Of a stretch of DNA of 7,453 nt, positions 1 through 6,073 are shown one piece after another (position 1 is the first letter of the stretch; each line of letters begins with the position of its first letter). Both the position numbers and the translations under genes were made by a program. The notes under the pieces are model-generated. The model had not been told where the DNA came from. It saw nothing but the letters and a program-made list of their open reading frames with translations, and did not search any database. The DNA comes from an uncultured Oscillospiraceae bacterium (GTDB lineage Bacteria; Bacillota; Clostridia; Oscillospirales; Acutalibacteraceae): NCBI GenBank assembly GCA_900554775.1, contig USIK01000037.1, positions 1 to 7,453 of the forward strand. Direction: 5' to 3'.

Positions 1-982
1 TGGTTCTAACTTTGCTTCTTTTCTCAAGGCCTTTTGAAGAACCGCCAAAGAATTCATACCCGCTTTCAGATTTCAAAGCAACTTGATCCCCGCCTCTGCC
101 AAGCGCCATAGTAAGCGCATTTTCAGCGCAAAGTTTAGCTTGCTCGAGGTTTTTCGAATTCCTGCTAATTCCCAGCGAAACTGTCGCAAACTTGTGAGGG
201 TCTATTTTTATCTCGTGAATTTTATTAATTATTTCAAACTTGCTGCTGATGAAATATCTCAAACATTTTTCTTCGAAAATAAGCATGTATTTGCCATCAG
301 AAAGTTTTTTGAAAATTCCTCCAGCACTGCTCATCCACTGAGCCAAAACATTTTCGACCGAAACCAAAAGTGAAAGGCCCCTGTCTTCCCCAACTATTTG
401 GTAAAGCTCTTCTTTATTATCAAAAACAGCTATGCCAACACAAACTTTCGATTCCAAATATTTCTTTTTGAGATTTTTATAATCTGTGTTTTCAAAAAAG
501 TAAAACACCGTAAAATTGTCAATTTTTCTGCACTGAACCATGAACTTTTTGCCACCGAAGGATATCTGAACTCCCGTTTCGAAAAGAGCACTCTTGCTAA
601 AAGAAGGCGGCAAAAACTCTTTAATGCTTCCTTTGAAAAAATCCTCGCCACCAAGGAATTTATCTTTGAAAACACTGTTGTATGAAATAATATTCTCGCC
701 GGAATCATCGGAAATAATCGCCACAGGAACAGGCATTAAGCTAAGAATTTTATTGCTATTTTCGTTTAAAAACAAATTGATTGTTTTCGAAGAGCTAAGA
801 ATAAACTCCATGTAATTTTTAACTAAAATAAATTCCGAAATAATTATCGTGAGCGTGATGCAGAAATCTATTAAAAACAAAATTCTGCTAAAAGGCAACA
901 CAGAAAAGCTCATAAGCAGCATTATAAAAGAAACTGCACCGAAAACAAGATAAACATATAACTTACTGATTTTCACAAGCAT
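1..982 (-). CDS. gdpP: GdpP-type c-di-AMP phosphodiesterase, N-terminal part (runs off the left edge)
   Basis: The visible 327 residues match the N-terminal half of GdpP/YybT, a membrane enzyme that hydrolyses cyclic di-AMP to pApA. Two hydrophobic segments (about residues 8-31 and 34-54) form the membrane hairpin. A PAS-like region (about 75-165) follows, then a degenerate GGDEF region (about 175-305) where SDGKY (228-232) seems to stand in for GGDEF, as expected in a family that has lost cyclase activity. The linker ALGRGGDQVALK (293-304) and GYEFFGG...SKGLEKR (308-322) is highly characteristic and comes just before the catalytic DHH/DHHA1 domains, which lie outside the window. The start at 982 follows AAGAGGTGAC (983-992). 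Only 39 AT-rich bases without a terminator separate it from the RNase J gene, so the two are probably co-transcribed. The family is normally about 650 residues, so roughly half is seen. Confidence 0.93.
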   Translation of the reverse strand, partial: MLVKISKLYVYLVFGAVSFIMLLMSFSVLPFSRILFLIDFCITLTIIISEFILVKNYMEFILSSSKTINLFLNENSNKILSLMPVPVAIISDDSGENIISYNSVFKDKFLGGEDFFKGSIKEFLPPSFSKSALFETGVQISFGGKKFMVQCRKIDNFTVFYFFENTDYKNLKKKYLESKVCVGIAVFDNKEELYQIVGEDRGLSLLVSVENVLAQWMSSAGGIFKKLSDGKYMLIFEEKCLRYFISSKFEIINKIHEIKIDPHKFATVSLGISRNSKNLEQAKLCAENALTMALGRGGDQVALKSESGYEFFGGSSKGLEKRSKVRT

Positions 983-1021
983 GTCACCTCTTAGCATAAG
1001 TTTTTATTTTATATTTTTATT

Positions 1022-2299
1022 TTAAACTTCCATTATAATCGGCAAAATAACTGGGTTTCTTCTTGTTTTTCCATGGAAGAGTTTGTAAAGGTCATCTTTA
1101 ACTTTATTTTTAATTAGGCTCCAATCGCGAACCTTTTGGCTTGCGCAATTTTCAAGTGTTCTGAGGGCAACTCTTCTGGCTTCTTCCATAAGGTGCTCAG
1201 ATTCACGAACGTAAACGAATCCTCTCGAAACGATATCAGGGCCGGCAATAACGTGTTTATCGGAAGAATCCAGGGTCGCAACCAAAACGATAAGGCCGTC
1301 TTCGCCCAAATGTTTGCGGTCACGAAGAACAATGCTTCCAACGTCCCCAACGCCTATTCCATCAACCAAAACAAGCTCAAGCGGAACCTGGCCAACTTTC
1401 TTCATCGAGCTCTCGCTTATTTCCAAAATATCGCCAGTTTCACCAACGAAAACATTTTCTTCAGGCATTCCCATGTCAAGCGCAAGGCTTGCGTGCTTAA
1501 CAAGGTGCCTTCTTTCACCATGAACCGGAATGAAATATTTAGGTTTAATAATTCCTTGCATTATTTTGAGTTCTTCTTGGCAAGCGTGACCTGAAACGTG
1601 AATTTCATACATTGATTCATAAACAACTTCGCAGCCAAGCTTCATTAGCCCGTTTATTACCGCTCCAACGGTTTTTTCATTACCCGGGATTGGCGTTGCA
1701 GAAATAATTATGAAATCTTCAGGGCCAACTTCAACTTTTTTATGCTCCGAAAAAGCCATCCTATGAAGCGCAGACATCGGTTCGCCTTGGCTTCCCGTGG
1801 TTATTAAAACGACTTCATTTTTAGCATATTTCGTTATAAGGTCAATGTCGATTATAAGCCCATCAGGAGCTTCGATATATTTCATTTGCTGAGCAATTGC
1901 AACGTTATTTATCATGCTACGGCCGGAAAAAGCAACCTTTTTGCCGTATTTTGCTGCGCAGTTGATAATTTGCTGGAGCCTGCCGATGTTCGAGGCAAAC
2001 GTTGCGATTATAATTCTCTTGTCGCCTGCTTTTTGGAAAAGCCTTTCAAAAGATTGGTCAATCTTGCGCTCAGTCATTGTGTAGCCTGGCCTTTCGGCGT
2101 TTGTTGAATCCGCCATGAAAGCAAGAACACCCTCTTTGCCAATTTCGGCAAACCTTGCAAGGTCAATCATTTCGCCTCTTGAAGGAGTGCAGTCGATTTT
2201 GAAGTCCCCGGTGTGAACTATTGTTCCCGCAGGAGTTCTAATCGCAAGGCCAACTGCATCAGGAATGGAATGGTTAACCCTAATGAATACAACACTCAT
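1022..2299 (-). CDS. RNase J C-terminal fragment, after the internal TAA
   Basis: From the first ATG after the internal stop this frame gives 425 residues that continue RNase J without further damage. Visible are RVNHSIPDAVG (7-17), the metal-ligand motif HTGDFK (29-34), MADSTNAERPG (62-72), ATFASNIGRLQQ and SGRSM of the beta-CASP domain, TGSQGEPMSAL, ISATPIPGNEKT, HVSGHACQEE, PVHGERRH (carrying the late metal-ligand His), GDVGSIVLRDR, GPDIVSRGFVYVRES and the terminal ILPIIMEV. I see no ribosome site before the ATG at 2299: the preceding bases read ACTCTCGGCTGC. Independent translation is therefore doubtful, and this start is only the first available ATG. The piece lacks the HxHxDH motif and should be inactive unless joined to, or complemented by, the N-terminal half. 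Confidence 0.7.
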   Translation of the reverse strand: MSVVFIRVNHSIPDAVGLAIRTPAGTIVHTGDFKIDCTPSRGEMIDLARFAEIGKEGVLAFMADSTNAERPGYTMTERKIDQSFERLFQKAGDKRIIIATFASNIGRLQQIINCAAKYGKKVAFSGRSMINNVAIAQQMKYIEAPDGLIIDIDLITKYAKNEVVLITTGSQGEPMSALHRMAFSEHKKVEVGPEDFIIISATPIPGNEKTVGAVINGLMKLGCEVVYESMYEIHVSGHACQEELKIMQGIIKPKYFIPVHGERRHLVKHASLALDMGMPEENVFVGETGDILEISESSMKKVGQVPLELVLVDGIGVGDVGSIVLRDRKHLGEDGLIVLVATLDSSDKHVIAGPDIVSRGFVYVRESEHLMEEARRVALRTLENCASQKVRDWSLIKNKVKDDLYKLFHGKTRRNPVILPIIMEV

Positions 2300-2341
2300 G
2301 CAGCCGAGAGTTATGGTTTCGCAGGCATATACTGTGTTTAA

Positions 2342-2344
2342 TTA
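2342..2344 (-). other. Internal TAA stop codon in the RNase J frame
   Basis: On the coding strand the bases read GGC TCG ACT TAA TTA AAC. TAA stands at the position usually filled by lysine in the T-K-L-N stretch of RNase J. TAA also ends rnhA, upp, rpiB, the CapD gene and RNase J itself in this window, so it is a normal stop in this organism. The TAA-T context is an efficient terminating context rather than a typical readthrough one. Confidence 0.9.
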
Positions 2345-2899
2345 AGTCGAGCCAACGAGCAAGTGCTCTTTAAGCTTGCTGGTGATAAGCCCAACCGTCA
2401 GCGGAGTGGCATAAATCGGGACGTTTATCTTCCTTAAAAGATAAGGAATAGAACCGATGTGGTCTTCATGGCCGTGAGTTATAACAAGGCCTTTGATTCT
2501 TTCTCTGTTAGATTCAAGATATGAAAAATCAGGGATAACAAGGTCAACACCAAGCATTTCGCCATCAGGGAATGACATTCCGCAGTCAACGATGATTATA
2601 TCATCATTGCATTCAATCGCCATGATGTTCTTACCGATTTGATTAAGTCCGCCAAGAAATACTATTCTGACCGAATTTTCAGAAGCGGATTTTTTAACCG
2701 TGCTTCGGCTATGCTTTCTAGCGGAAGATGCGCGAGATTTAGGTGATTTTGAAAAATCAGACTCTTTTTTATTTGTGACCGAAGCTGACGCTCCGGCATT
2801 TTTTGATTTCGAAGCAAAATTTCTGCTTGCAGATTTTTTATCGTTGTCTATTGTCTTTTTTGGTTTATTTGATATTCTTTTTTTAATAGTCTCAGACAT
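2342..2899 (-). CDS. RNase J N-terminal fragment, up to the internal TAA
   Basis: This 185-residue piece holds a Ser/Lys/Arg-rich, apparently disordered tail (about residues 1-74) and the first half of the metallo-beta-lactamase domain. It includes FLGGLNQIGKN (81-91), VDCGMSFPD (104-112) and the zinc-binding motif H142-G-H144-E-D146-H147. It stops at ST-TAA, before the HTGD motif and the whole beta-CASP domain, so alone it should not be an active nuclease. Two ATGs are possible. The one at 2905 lies only 2 nt after the AGGAGG at 2908-2913, while the one at 2899 has an 8-nt spacing, so I chose 2899. The basic tail could bind RNA or partner proteins, which is inference. Confidence 0.75.
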   Translation of the reverse strand: MSETIKKRISNKPKKTIDNDKKSASRNFASKSKNAGASASVTNKKESDFSKSPKSRASSARKHSRSTVKKSASENSVRIVFLGGLNQIGKNIMAIECNDDIIIVDCGMSFPDGEMLGVDLVIPDFSYLESNRERIKGLVITHGHEDHIGSIPYLLRKINVPIYATPLTVGLITSKLKEHLLVGST

Positions 2900-2907
2900 T
2901 AACATTA

Positions 2908-2913
2908 CCTCCT
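2908..2913 (-). promoter_or_regulatory. Ribosome binding site of rnj, decides the start
   Basis: AGGAGG on the minus strand, continued by TAATGTTAATG. It lies 2 nt before the ATG at 2905 and 8 nt before the ATG at 2899. The second spacing matches the other genes in this window (8-9 nt), so the ATG at 2899 is favoured. Confidence 0.8.
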
Positions 2914-2926
2914 ATAATTTTTTTAT

Positions 2927-2965
2927 AAACGAATATACTGGCTCAGGGACCCCGAACCTACGTTT
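2927..2965 (-). promoter_or_regulatory. Hairpin in the rnj 5' leader
   Basis: In the rnj transcript GGTTCGGG (2958-2951) can pair with CCTGAGCC (2947-2940) across a 3-base GTC loop, giving 8 pairs, two of them G-U. An outer helix AAACG (2965-2961) with CGTTT (2931-2927) can close it over an asymmetric internal loop. On the plus strand the two G-U pairs become C-A mismatches, so the structure suits the rnj RNA only. It is followed by A-rich sequence and the ribosome site, not by a U-run, so it is not a terminator. I do not recognise it as a known riboswitch or cis-acting RNA. It could affect stability or translation of the rnj mRNA (inference). Confidence 0.5.
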
Positions 2966-3003
2966 GAAAATATTAAATTTATCCGAACACAAATATTTTA
3001 AGT

Positions 3004-3033
3004 CTGTCACCGTACACCAAACAGTGCTATAAT
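3004..3033 (+). promoter_or_regulatory. Extended -10 promoter for rnhA
   Basis: TATAAT (3028-3033) is preceded by TGC (3025-3027), an extended -10 element. A -35-like CTGTCA (3004-3009, 4 of 6 matches to TTGACA) lies 18 nt upstream. Transcription would start near 3040, about 58 nt before the rnhA ATG. The leader so transcribed includes the -35 box of the opposing rnj promoter. Confidence 0.65.
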
Positions 3034-3060
3034 TATATTACTAAATTATAATTATGTCAA
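3032..3060 (-). promoter_or_regulatory. Consensus sigma-A promoter for rnj
   Basis: The minus strand carries TTGACA (3060-3055), a 17-nt spacer and TATAAT (3037-3032), a perfect match to the housekeeping consensus. Transcription would start near 3025, giving a leader of about 125 nt before the rnj ATG, and would probably continue into gdpP. Its -10 box shares two bases with the -10 box of the divergent rnhA promoter. Confidence 0.8.
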
Positions 3061-3097
3061 TAATTCTTTATTCATTTACATTTGGAGGAACATATTT

Positions 3098-3544
3098 ATG
3101 AAACAAGTTGAAATATTCACCGACGGCGCATGCAGCGGGAACCCTGGGCCGGGAGGTTGGGGCGCCGTGCTTAGGTATAAAGGCACTGAAAAGGAAATTT
3201 CAGGCCACGAAAAAGAAACCACTAACAACCGCATGGAGCTAACCGCTTTTATAAAAGCGCTTGAAATGCTAAAATTTCCCTGCGAAGTAACAGCTTACAG
3301 CGACTCGAAATACCTTTGCGACGCTGTTAACAAAGGCTGGGCTGAAAAATGGCAAAAAAATAACTGGGTTAAAAGCAACAAAAAACCCGCCCTTAACACA
3401 GACCTTTGGGAGAGGCTTTTAAATTTGCTTAAAACCCACAACGTAAACCTAATTTGGGTTAAAGGCCATGCCGGGCACCCCGAAAACGAAAGGTGCGACA
3501 AACTGGCAACCGGAGAAATAGAAAAGCTCAAGGAAAATCCTTAA
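3098..3544 (+). CDS. rnhA: Ribonuclease HI
   Basis: This 148-residue cytoplasmic enzyme cleaves the RNA strand of RNA-DNA hybrids, removing primers and R-loops. The length is normal for the family. All expected active-site residues are visible: D9 in IFTDGACSGNPGPGGWG, E47 in NNRMELTA, D69 in YSDSKY, H124 in WVKGHAGH and D134 in ERCDKLA. The basic stretch around 81-96 (WAEKW...NNWVKSNKK) corresponds to the substrate-binding handle of E. coli-type RNase HI. The ATG follows GGAGGA (3084-3089) at normal spacing. It is the only plus-strand gene here, has its own promoter, and is divergent from rnj and convergent with the CapD gene. Its stop TAA (3542-3544) overlaps the stop of that gene, and no terminator hairpin with a T-run is visible at the junction. 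Confidence 0.97.
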   Translation: MKQVEIFTDGACSGNPGPGGWGAVLRYKGTEKEISGHEKETTNNRMELTAFIKALEMLKFPCEVTAYSDSKYLCDAVNKGWAEKWQKNNWVKSNKKPALNTDLWERLLNLLKTHNVNLIWVKGHAGHPENERCDKLATGEIEKLKENP

Positions 3545-5403
3545 GCTTTGTGTTTGAAAGTTGGGACTATTTTCATGAGCATGGCTTCAATTTCAAAGTA
3601 ATTGCCCCTTGCGGCCACGTCTCTCAATTTTTCGATATCATCATAAAAAGCTTTTTCGTCCATATTTATTGGGTGACCGATGTAAATTTTTTTACTTTCG
3701 GTCTTTTTTATGCCCTCTTCATCCATCAAAAGCTCTTCATAAAGTTTTTCGCCGGGCCTTAATCCAACATATTCTATTTTAATATCTTCATGAGGAACAA
3801 ACCCTGAAAGTCTTATCAAATTTTCAGCAAGGCTTTTAATTTTAACGGGCTCGCCCATGTCAAGAACGAAAATTTCCCCGCCTTTTGCAAGGCCGCCGGC
3901 AGTCAAAACGAGCGAAACAGCTTCAGGAATCGTCATGAAGTATCTTATTATGTCAGGGTGAGTAACCGTGACAGGGCCCATCGTTTTAATTTGTTCTTCA
4001 AAAAGAGGAATAACCGAACCATTCGAGCCCAAAACATTGCCGAACCTAACCGCTACGAACTCAGTTTTGGAGGTTTTGTCTTTGCTTTGAACCATCATTT
4101 CGCAAATTCTTTTCGTTGCGCCCATGATGTTTGTTGGGTTAACGGCTTTGTCGGTTGAAATTTGAACAAACCTTTGAACGCCATATTTATCAGCGCATTC
4201 CAGAAGATTAAGCGTGCCGAAAACATTATTCTTAACGGCTTCTTCGGCATTTTTTTCCATCAAAGGAACATGCTTATGCGCCGCCGCATGGAAAACAACG
4301 TCGATTTTTTCTTTTTCAAAAAGCCTTTCAAGCTGGCTTTTGTCGCAAATGGTTATTATTTCAACTTCTAAATTAAGGTTGCTTCCGTATTTTCTTTTAA
4401 GCTCTTGCTGGATTTCATAAGCACTGTTTTCGTAAACATCAAGGATAATAAGCTTCTTCGGCGGGATTTTAGCTATCTGGCGGCATAGCTCAGAACCGAT
4501 CGACCCGCCACCACCTGTAACCAAAATAGTTTTGCCGATTAAATAATCGCCGTATTGATTCTTATCGAAAATAATCGGGTCTCTTCCGAGAAGGTCTTCG
4601 ACTTTAATTTTCCTCATGGCCATATCAATCGAAGAACCGGAAGTAATAACTTCATAAATATTAGGGATTATCCTCACTTCAAGATTGGTTTTGGCGCAAA
4701 TATCAAGGATTCTTCTTCTGTTTTTGCTACTAATTGAAACAATCGAAAAAAGAATAACTTCAACGCCAAATTTTTCGCAAATTTCCGGGATTTCTTCAGT
4801 CGAGCCTTCAACTCTCACGCCCATTATTTCTCTTCCGATTTTTTCGCGGTCGTCATCAACTATCGCAACAGGAAGATATTTGTTTTGAGAATAATTCGAA
4901 ATTTCTCTCAAAACCGAAGCGGTCGAATCGCCGCCGCCAACAATAAGCATCCTTTTTTTATCTTTAACATTTTCGTTTGAAACATTGTCAAGAAGCCTGT
5001 TAAGCCTATAAAGAATCCTGAAAATGAAAATCCCCAAAGTGGCAATAAGGCCTAAAATTGAATAAAATTTCAAGGTCATGCTCTTCCCTGCAAGCATGCT
5101 AACAATGAAAAACGCAAAATCCGCGCAAACGCTCGACGCCCCTGCATAGAAAAAGTCTTCAATGTCGGCATAGCGCCAAATTTTATCATAAAGTTTAAAC
5201 GAAAAGAACACAACAGAAAAGCAAATGTTCAAAATTAAAAGCTCAGCCCAAAAATTTTCTATACCTGTGACGAAAAGAGTGTTCTTGGTTATTGCTAAAG
5301 AAACATAGAAAGAAAAATTCCAAATAAGAAAATCACAGAAAAAAAGCGCATACTTCCTATATCTTTTAATAAATCTCCATATAATATTTTTTATTTCTTC
5401 CAT
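3541..5403 (-). CDS. CapD/FlaA1-type membrane nucleotide-sugar 4,6-dehydratase or epimerase
   Basis: This 620-residue protein belongs to the long, membrane-anchored CapD/PglF/FlaA1 group of extended short-chain dehydrogenases. These convert UDP-GlcNAc or a similar sugar by NAD(P)-dependent 4,6-dehydration or epimerisation for surface glycans. About four hydrophobic segments (roughly 17-40, 52-70, 83-105, 110-132) precede a first nucleotide-binding fold (MLIVGGG, 152-158). The catalytic SDR domain begins with VTGGGGSIGSE (295-305), followed by FHAAAHKHVPLME (371-383), STDKAVNPTNIMGATKR (416-432) and GLRPGEKLYEEL (547-558). Methionine (M427) stands where classical SDRs have the catalytic Tyr, with T417-D418-K419 before it; this is typical of the PglF-like group and not a defect. 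The start at 5403 follows GAGG (5412-5415) with an 8-nt gap, 21 nt after upp. No glycosyltransferase is nearby, so the exact substrate cannot be told. Confidence 0.92.
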   Translation of the reverse strand: MEEIKNIIWRFIKRYRKYALFFCDFLIWNFSFYVSLAITKNTLFVTGIENFWAELLILNICFSVVFFSFKLYDKIWRYADIEDFFYAGASSVCADFAFFIVSMLAGKSMTLKFYSILGLIATLGIFIFRILYRLNRLLDNVSNENVKDKKRMLIVGGGDSTASVLREISNYSQNKYLPVAIVDDDREKIGREIMGVRVEGSTEEIPEICEKFGVEVILFSIVSISSKNRRRILDICAKTNLEVRIIPNIYEVITSGSSIDMAMRKIKVEDLLGRDPIIFDKNQYGDYLIGKTILVTGGGGSIGSELCRQIAKIPPKKLIILDVYENSAYEIQQELKRKYGSNLNLEVEIITICDKSQLERLFEKEKIDVVFHAAAHKHVPLMEKNAEEAVKNNVFGTLNLLECADKYGVQRFVQISTDKAVNPTNIMGATKRICEMMVQSKDKTSKTEFVAVRFGNVLGSNGSVIPLFEEQIKTMGPVTVTHPDIIRYFMTIPEAVSLVLTAGGLAKGGEIFVLDMGEPVKIKSLAENLIRLSGFVPHEDIKIEYVGLRPGEKLYEELLMDEEGIKKTESKKIYIGHPINMDEKAFYDDIEKLRDVAARGNYFEIEAMLMKIVPTFKHKA

Positions 5404-5424
5404 ATCAACTTCCTCTTTAGTGCC

Positions 5425-6054
5425 TTACTTCGTGCCGAAGATTCTGTCGCCTGCGTCGCCAAGGCCAGGCAAAATGTAACCTTCTTCATTAAGGGCCTCA
5501 TCTTTAGCAGCACAGAAAATTTTAACGTCAGGGTGAGCCTTTGAAACAGCCTCAATTCCTTGAGGCGAAGCAACAATGCACATAAATTTAATTGACCTTG
5601 GGTTCCTTTTTTTAATAAGAGAAACCGCATCAACAACTGTTCCTCCGGTTGCAAGCATCGGGTCAAGCAAAACGATATCTTTGTTTTCAATTCCTGCAGG
5701 CAATTTGCAGTAATATTCAACCGGTTGAAGCGTCTCGTGGTCTCTGTAAAGGCCTATGTGACCAAACCTTGCAGTTGGAATCATTTCTATAATTCCATCA
5801 ACCATTCCAAGCCCTGCCCTTAAAATAGGAATAAAAATCATGTGTTTATTGAGCAAAACTTTCGTTTTCATGCTCATAAGCGGAGTTTGAACCTCAACTT
5901 CTTGCATTTCTGCGTCTTTCATGGATTCAAAACACATAAGCATCGTGATTTCTTTAATAAGCTCTCTGAATTCCTTTGAGCTTGTTGTTTGGCTTCTTAA
6001 AATGCTCATTTTGTGCGTGATTAAAGGGTGATTCATTACTACTAAATTCTCCAT
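5425..6054 (-). CDS. upp: Uracil phosphoribosyltransferase
   Basis: This 209-residue cytoplasmic enzyme makes UMP from uracil and PRPP (pyrimidine salvage), and the length is exactly that of the family. The PRPP-binding loop DPMLATGGT (131-139) and the uracil-binding C-terminus GYILPGLGDAGDR (192-204) are both present, as are ILRAGLGM (77-84) and the GLYRDHETLQPVEYY segment (101-115). The ATG at 6054 follows GGAGG in CGGAGGAAG (about 6063-6071) with an 8-nt gap. It begins 19 nt after rpiB and its ribosome site lies in that gap, so the two are likely translated from one mRNA. Pairing with rpiB makes metabolic sense, because ribose-5-phosphate is the precursor of PRPP. I see no attenuator or riboswitch before it. 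Confidence 0.97.
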   Translation of the reverse strand: MENLVVMNHPLITHKMSILRSQTTSSKEFRELIKEITMLMCFESMKDAEMQEVEVQTPLMSMKTKVLLNKHMIFIPILRAGLGMVDGIIEMIPTARFGHIGLYRDHETLQPVEYYCKLPAGIENKDIVLLDPMLATGGTVVDAVSLIKKRNPRSIKFMCIVASPQGIEAVSKAHPDVKIFCAAKDEALNEEGYILPGLGDAGDRIFGTK

Positions 6055-6073
6055 TTAAACTTCCTCCGTTTAT

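Larger units (their letters stand above)
1022..2899 (-). pseudogene. rnj: RNase J gene interrupted by an in-frame TAA (whole locus)
   Basis: Read as one frame, this locus encodes a complete RNase J, a metallo-beta-lactamase/beta-CASP ribonuclease with 5'-3' exonuclease and endonuclease activity that acts in mRNA decay and rRNA maturation. The frame has 625 positions and ends ILPIIMEV, the usual RNase J terminus. Codon 186 is TAA (2342-2344). The halves are in the same frame (starts 2299 and 2905 differ by 606, a multiple of 3), so no frameshift is involved. Relatives have T-K-L-N here and this gene reads T-stop-L-N, so AAA to TAA would explain it. All recognisable catalytic motifs are present, but on both sides of the stop. 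The rest is well conserved, which suggests a very recent mutation or a sequence error rather than an old pseudogene. gdpP lies downstream, and a strong promoter and leader lie upstream. Confidence 0.8.

Noticed and set aside
416..432. Missing catalytic tyrosine as a sign that the CapD-type protein is dead (residue positions within the protein encoded at 3541-5403)
   Set aside because: Met at this position with a preceding T-D-K is normal for the PglF/FlaA1-like dehydratase group, so it is not evidence of inactivation.
83..685. Two plus-strand open frames of about 95 codons
   Set aside because: They are antisense to the well-supported gdpP coding region and resemble no family.
1136..1594. Plus-strand open frame of 152 codons
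   Set aside because: It lies wholly antisense to conserved RNase J sequence, has no recognisable motif and no ribosome site; it is a by-product of codon bias in rnj.
2342..2344. Genetic code change in which TAA is read as an amino acid
   Set aside because: TAA ends rnhA, upp, rpiB, the CapD gene and RNase J at the expected family C-termini, so it works as a normal stop here.
2299..2345. Frameshift or programmed frameshift as the cause of the split RNase J
   Set aside because: Both halves are in the same frame and the protein reads smoothly across the stop with matching length, so no shift is needed.
2940..2958. The GC-rich hairpin as a transcription terminator
   Set aside because: It is not followed by a T-run in the rnj direction and lies between promoter and start codon; on the plus strand two pairs are lost and no gene ends upstream.
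2700..3032. Plus-strand open frame of 110 codons across the rnj start and leader
   Set aside because: It is antisense to the Ser/Lys-rich tail of RNase J and runs through the rnj ribosome site, leader and promoter; the composition is that of a reversed low-complexity tail.
5391..5720. Minus-strand open frame of 109 codons within upp
   Set aside because: It overlaps upp in another frame on the same strand; upp has every family motif and this frame has none.
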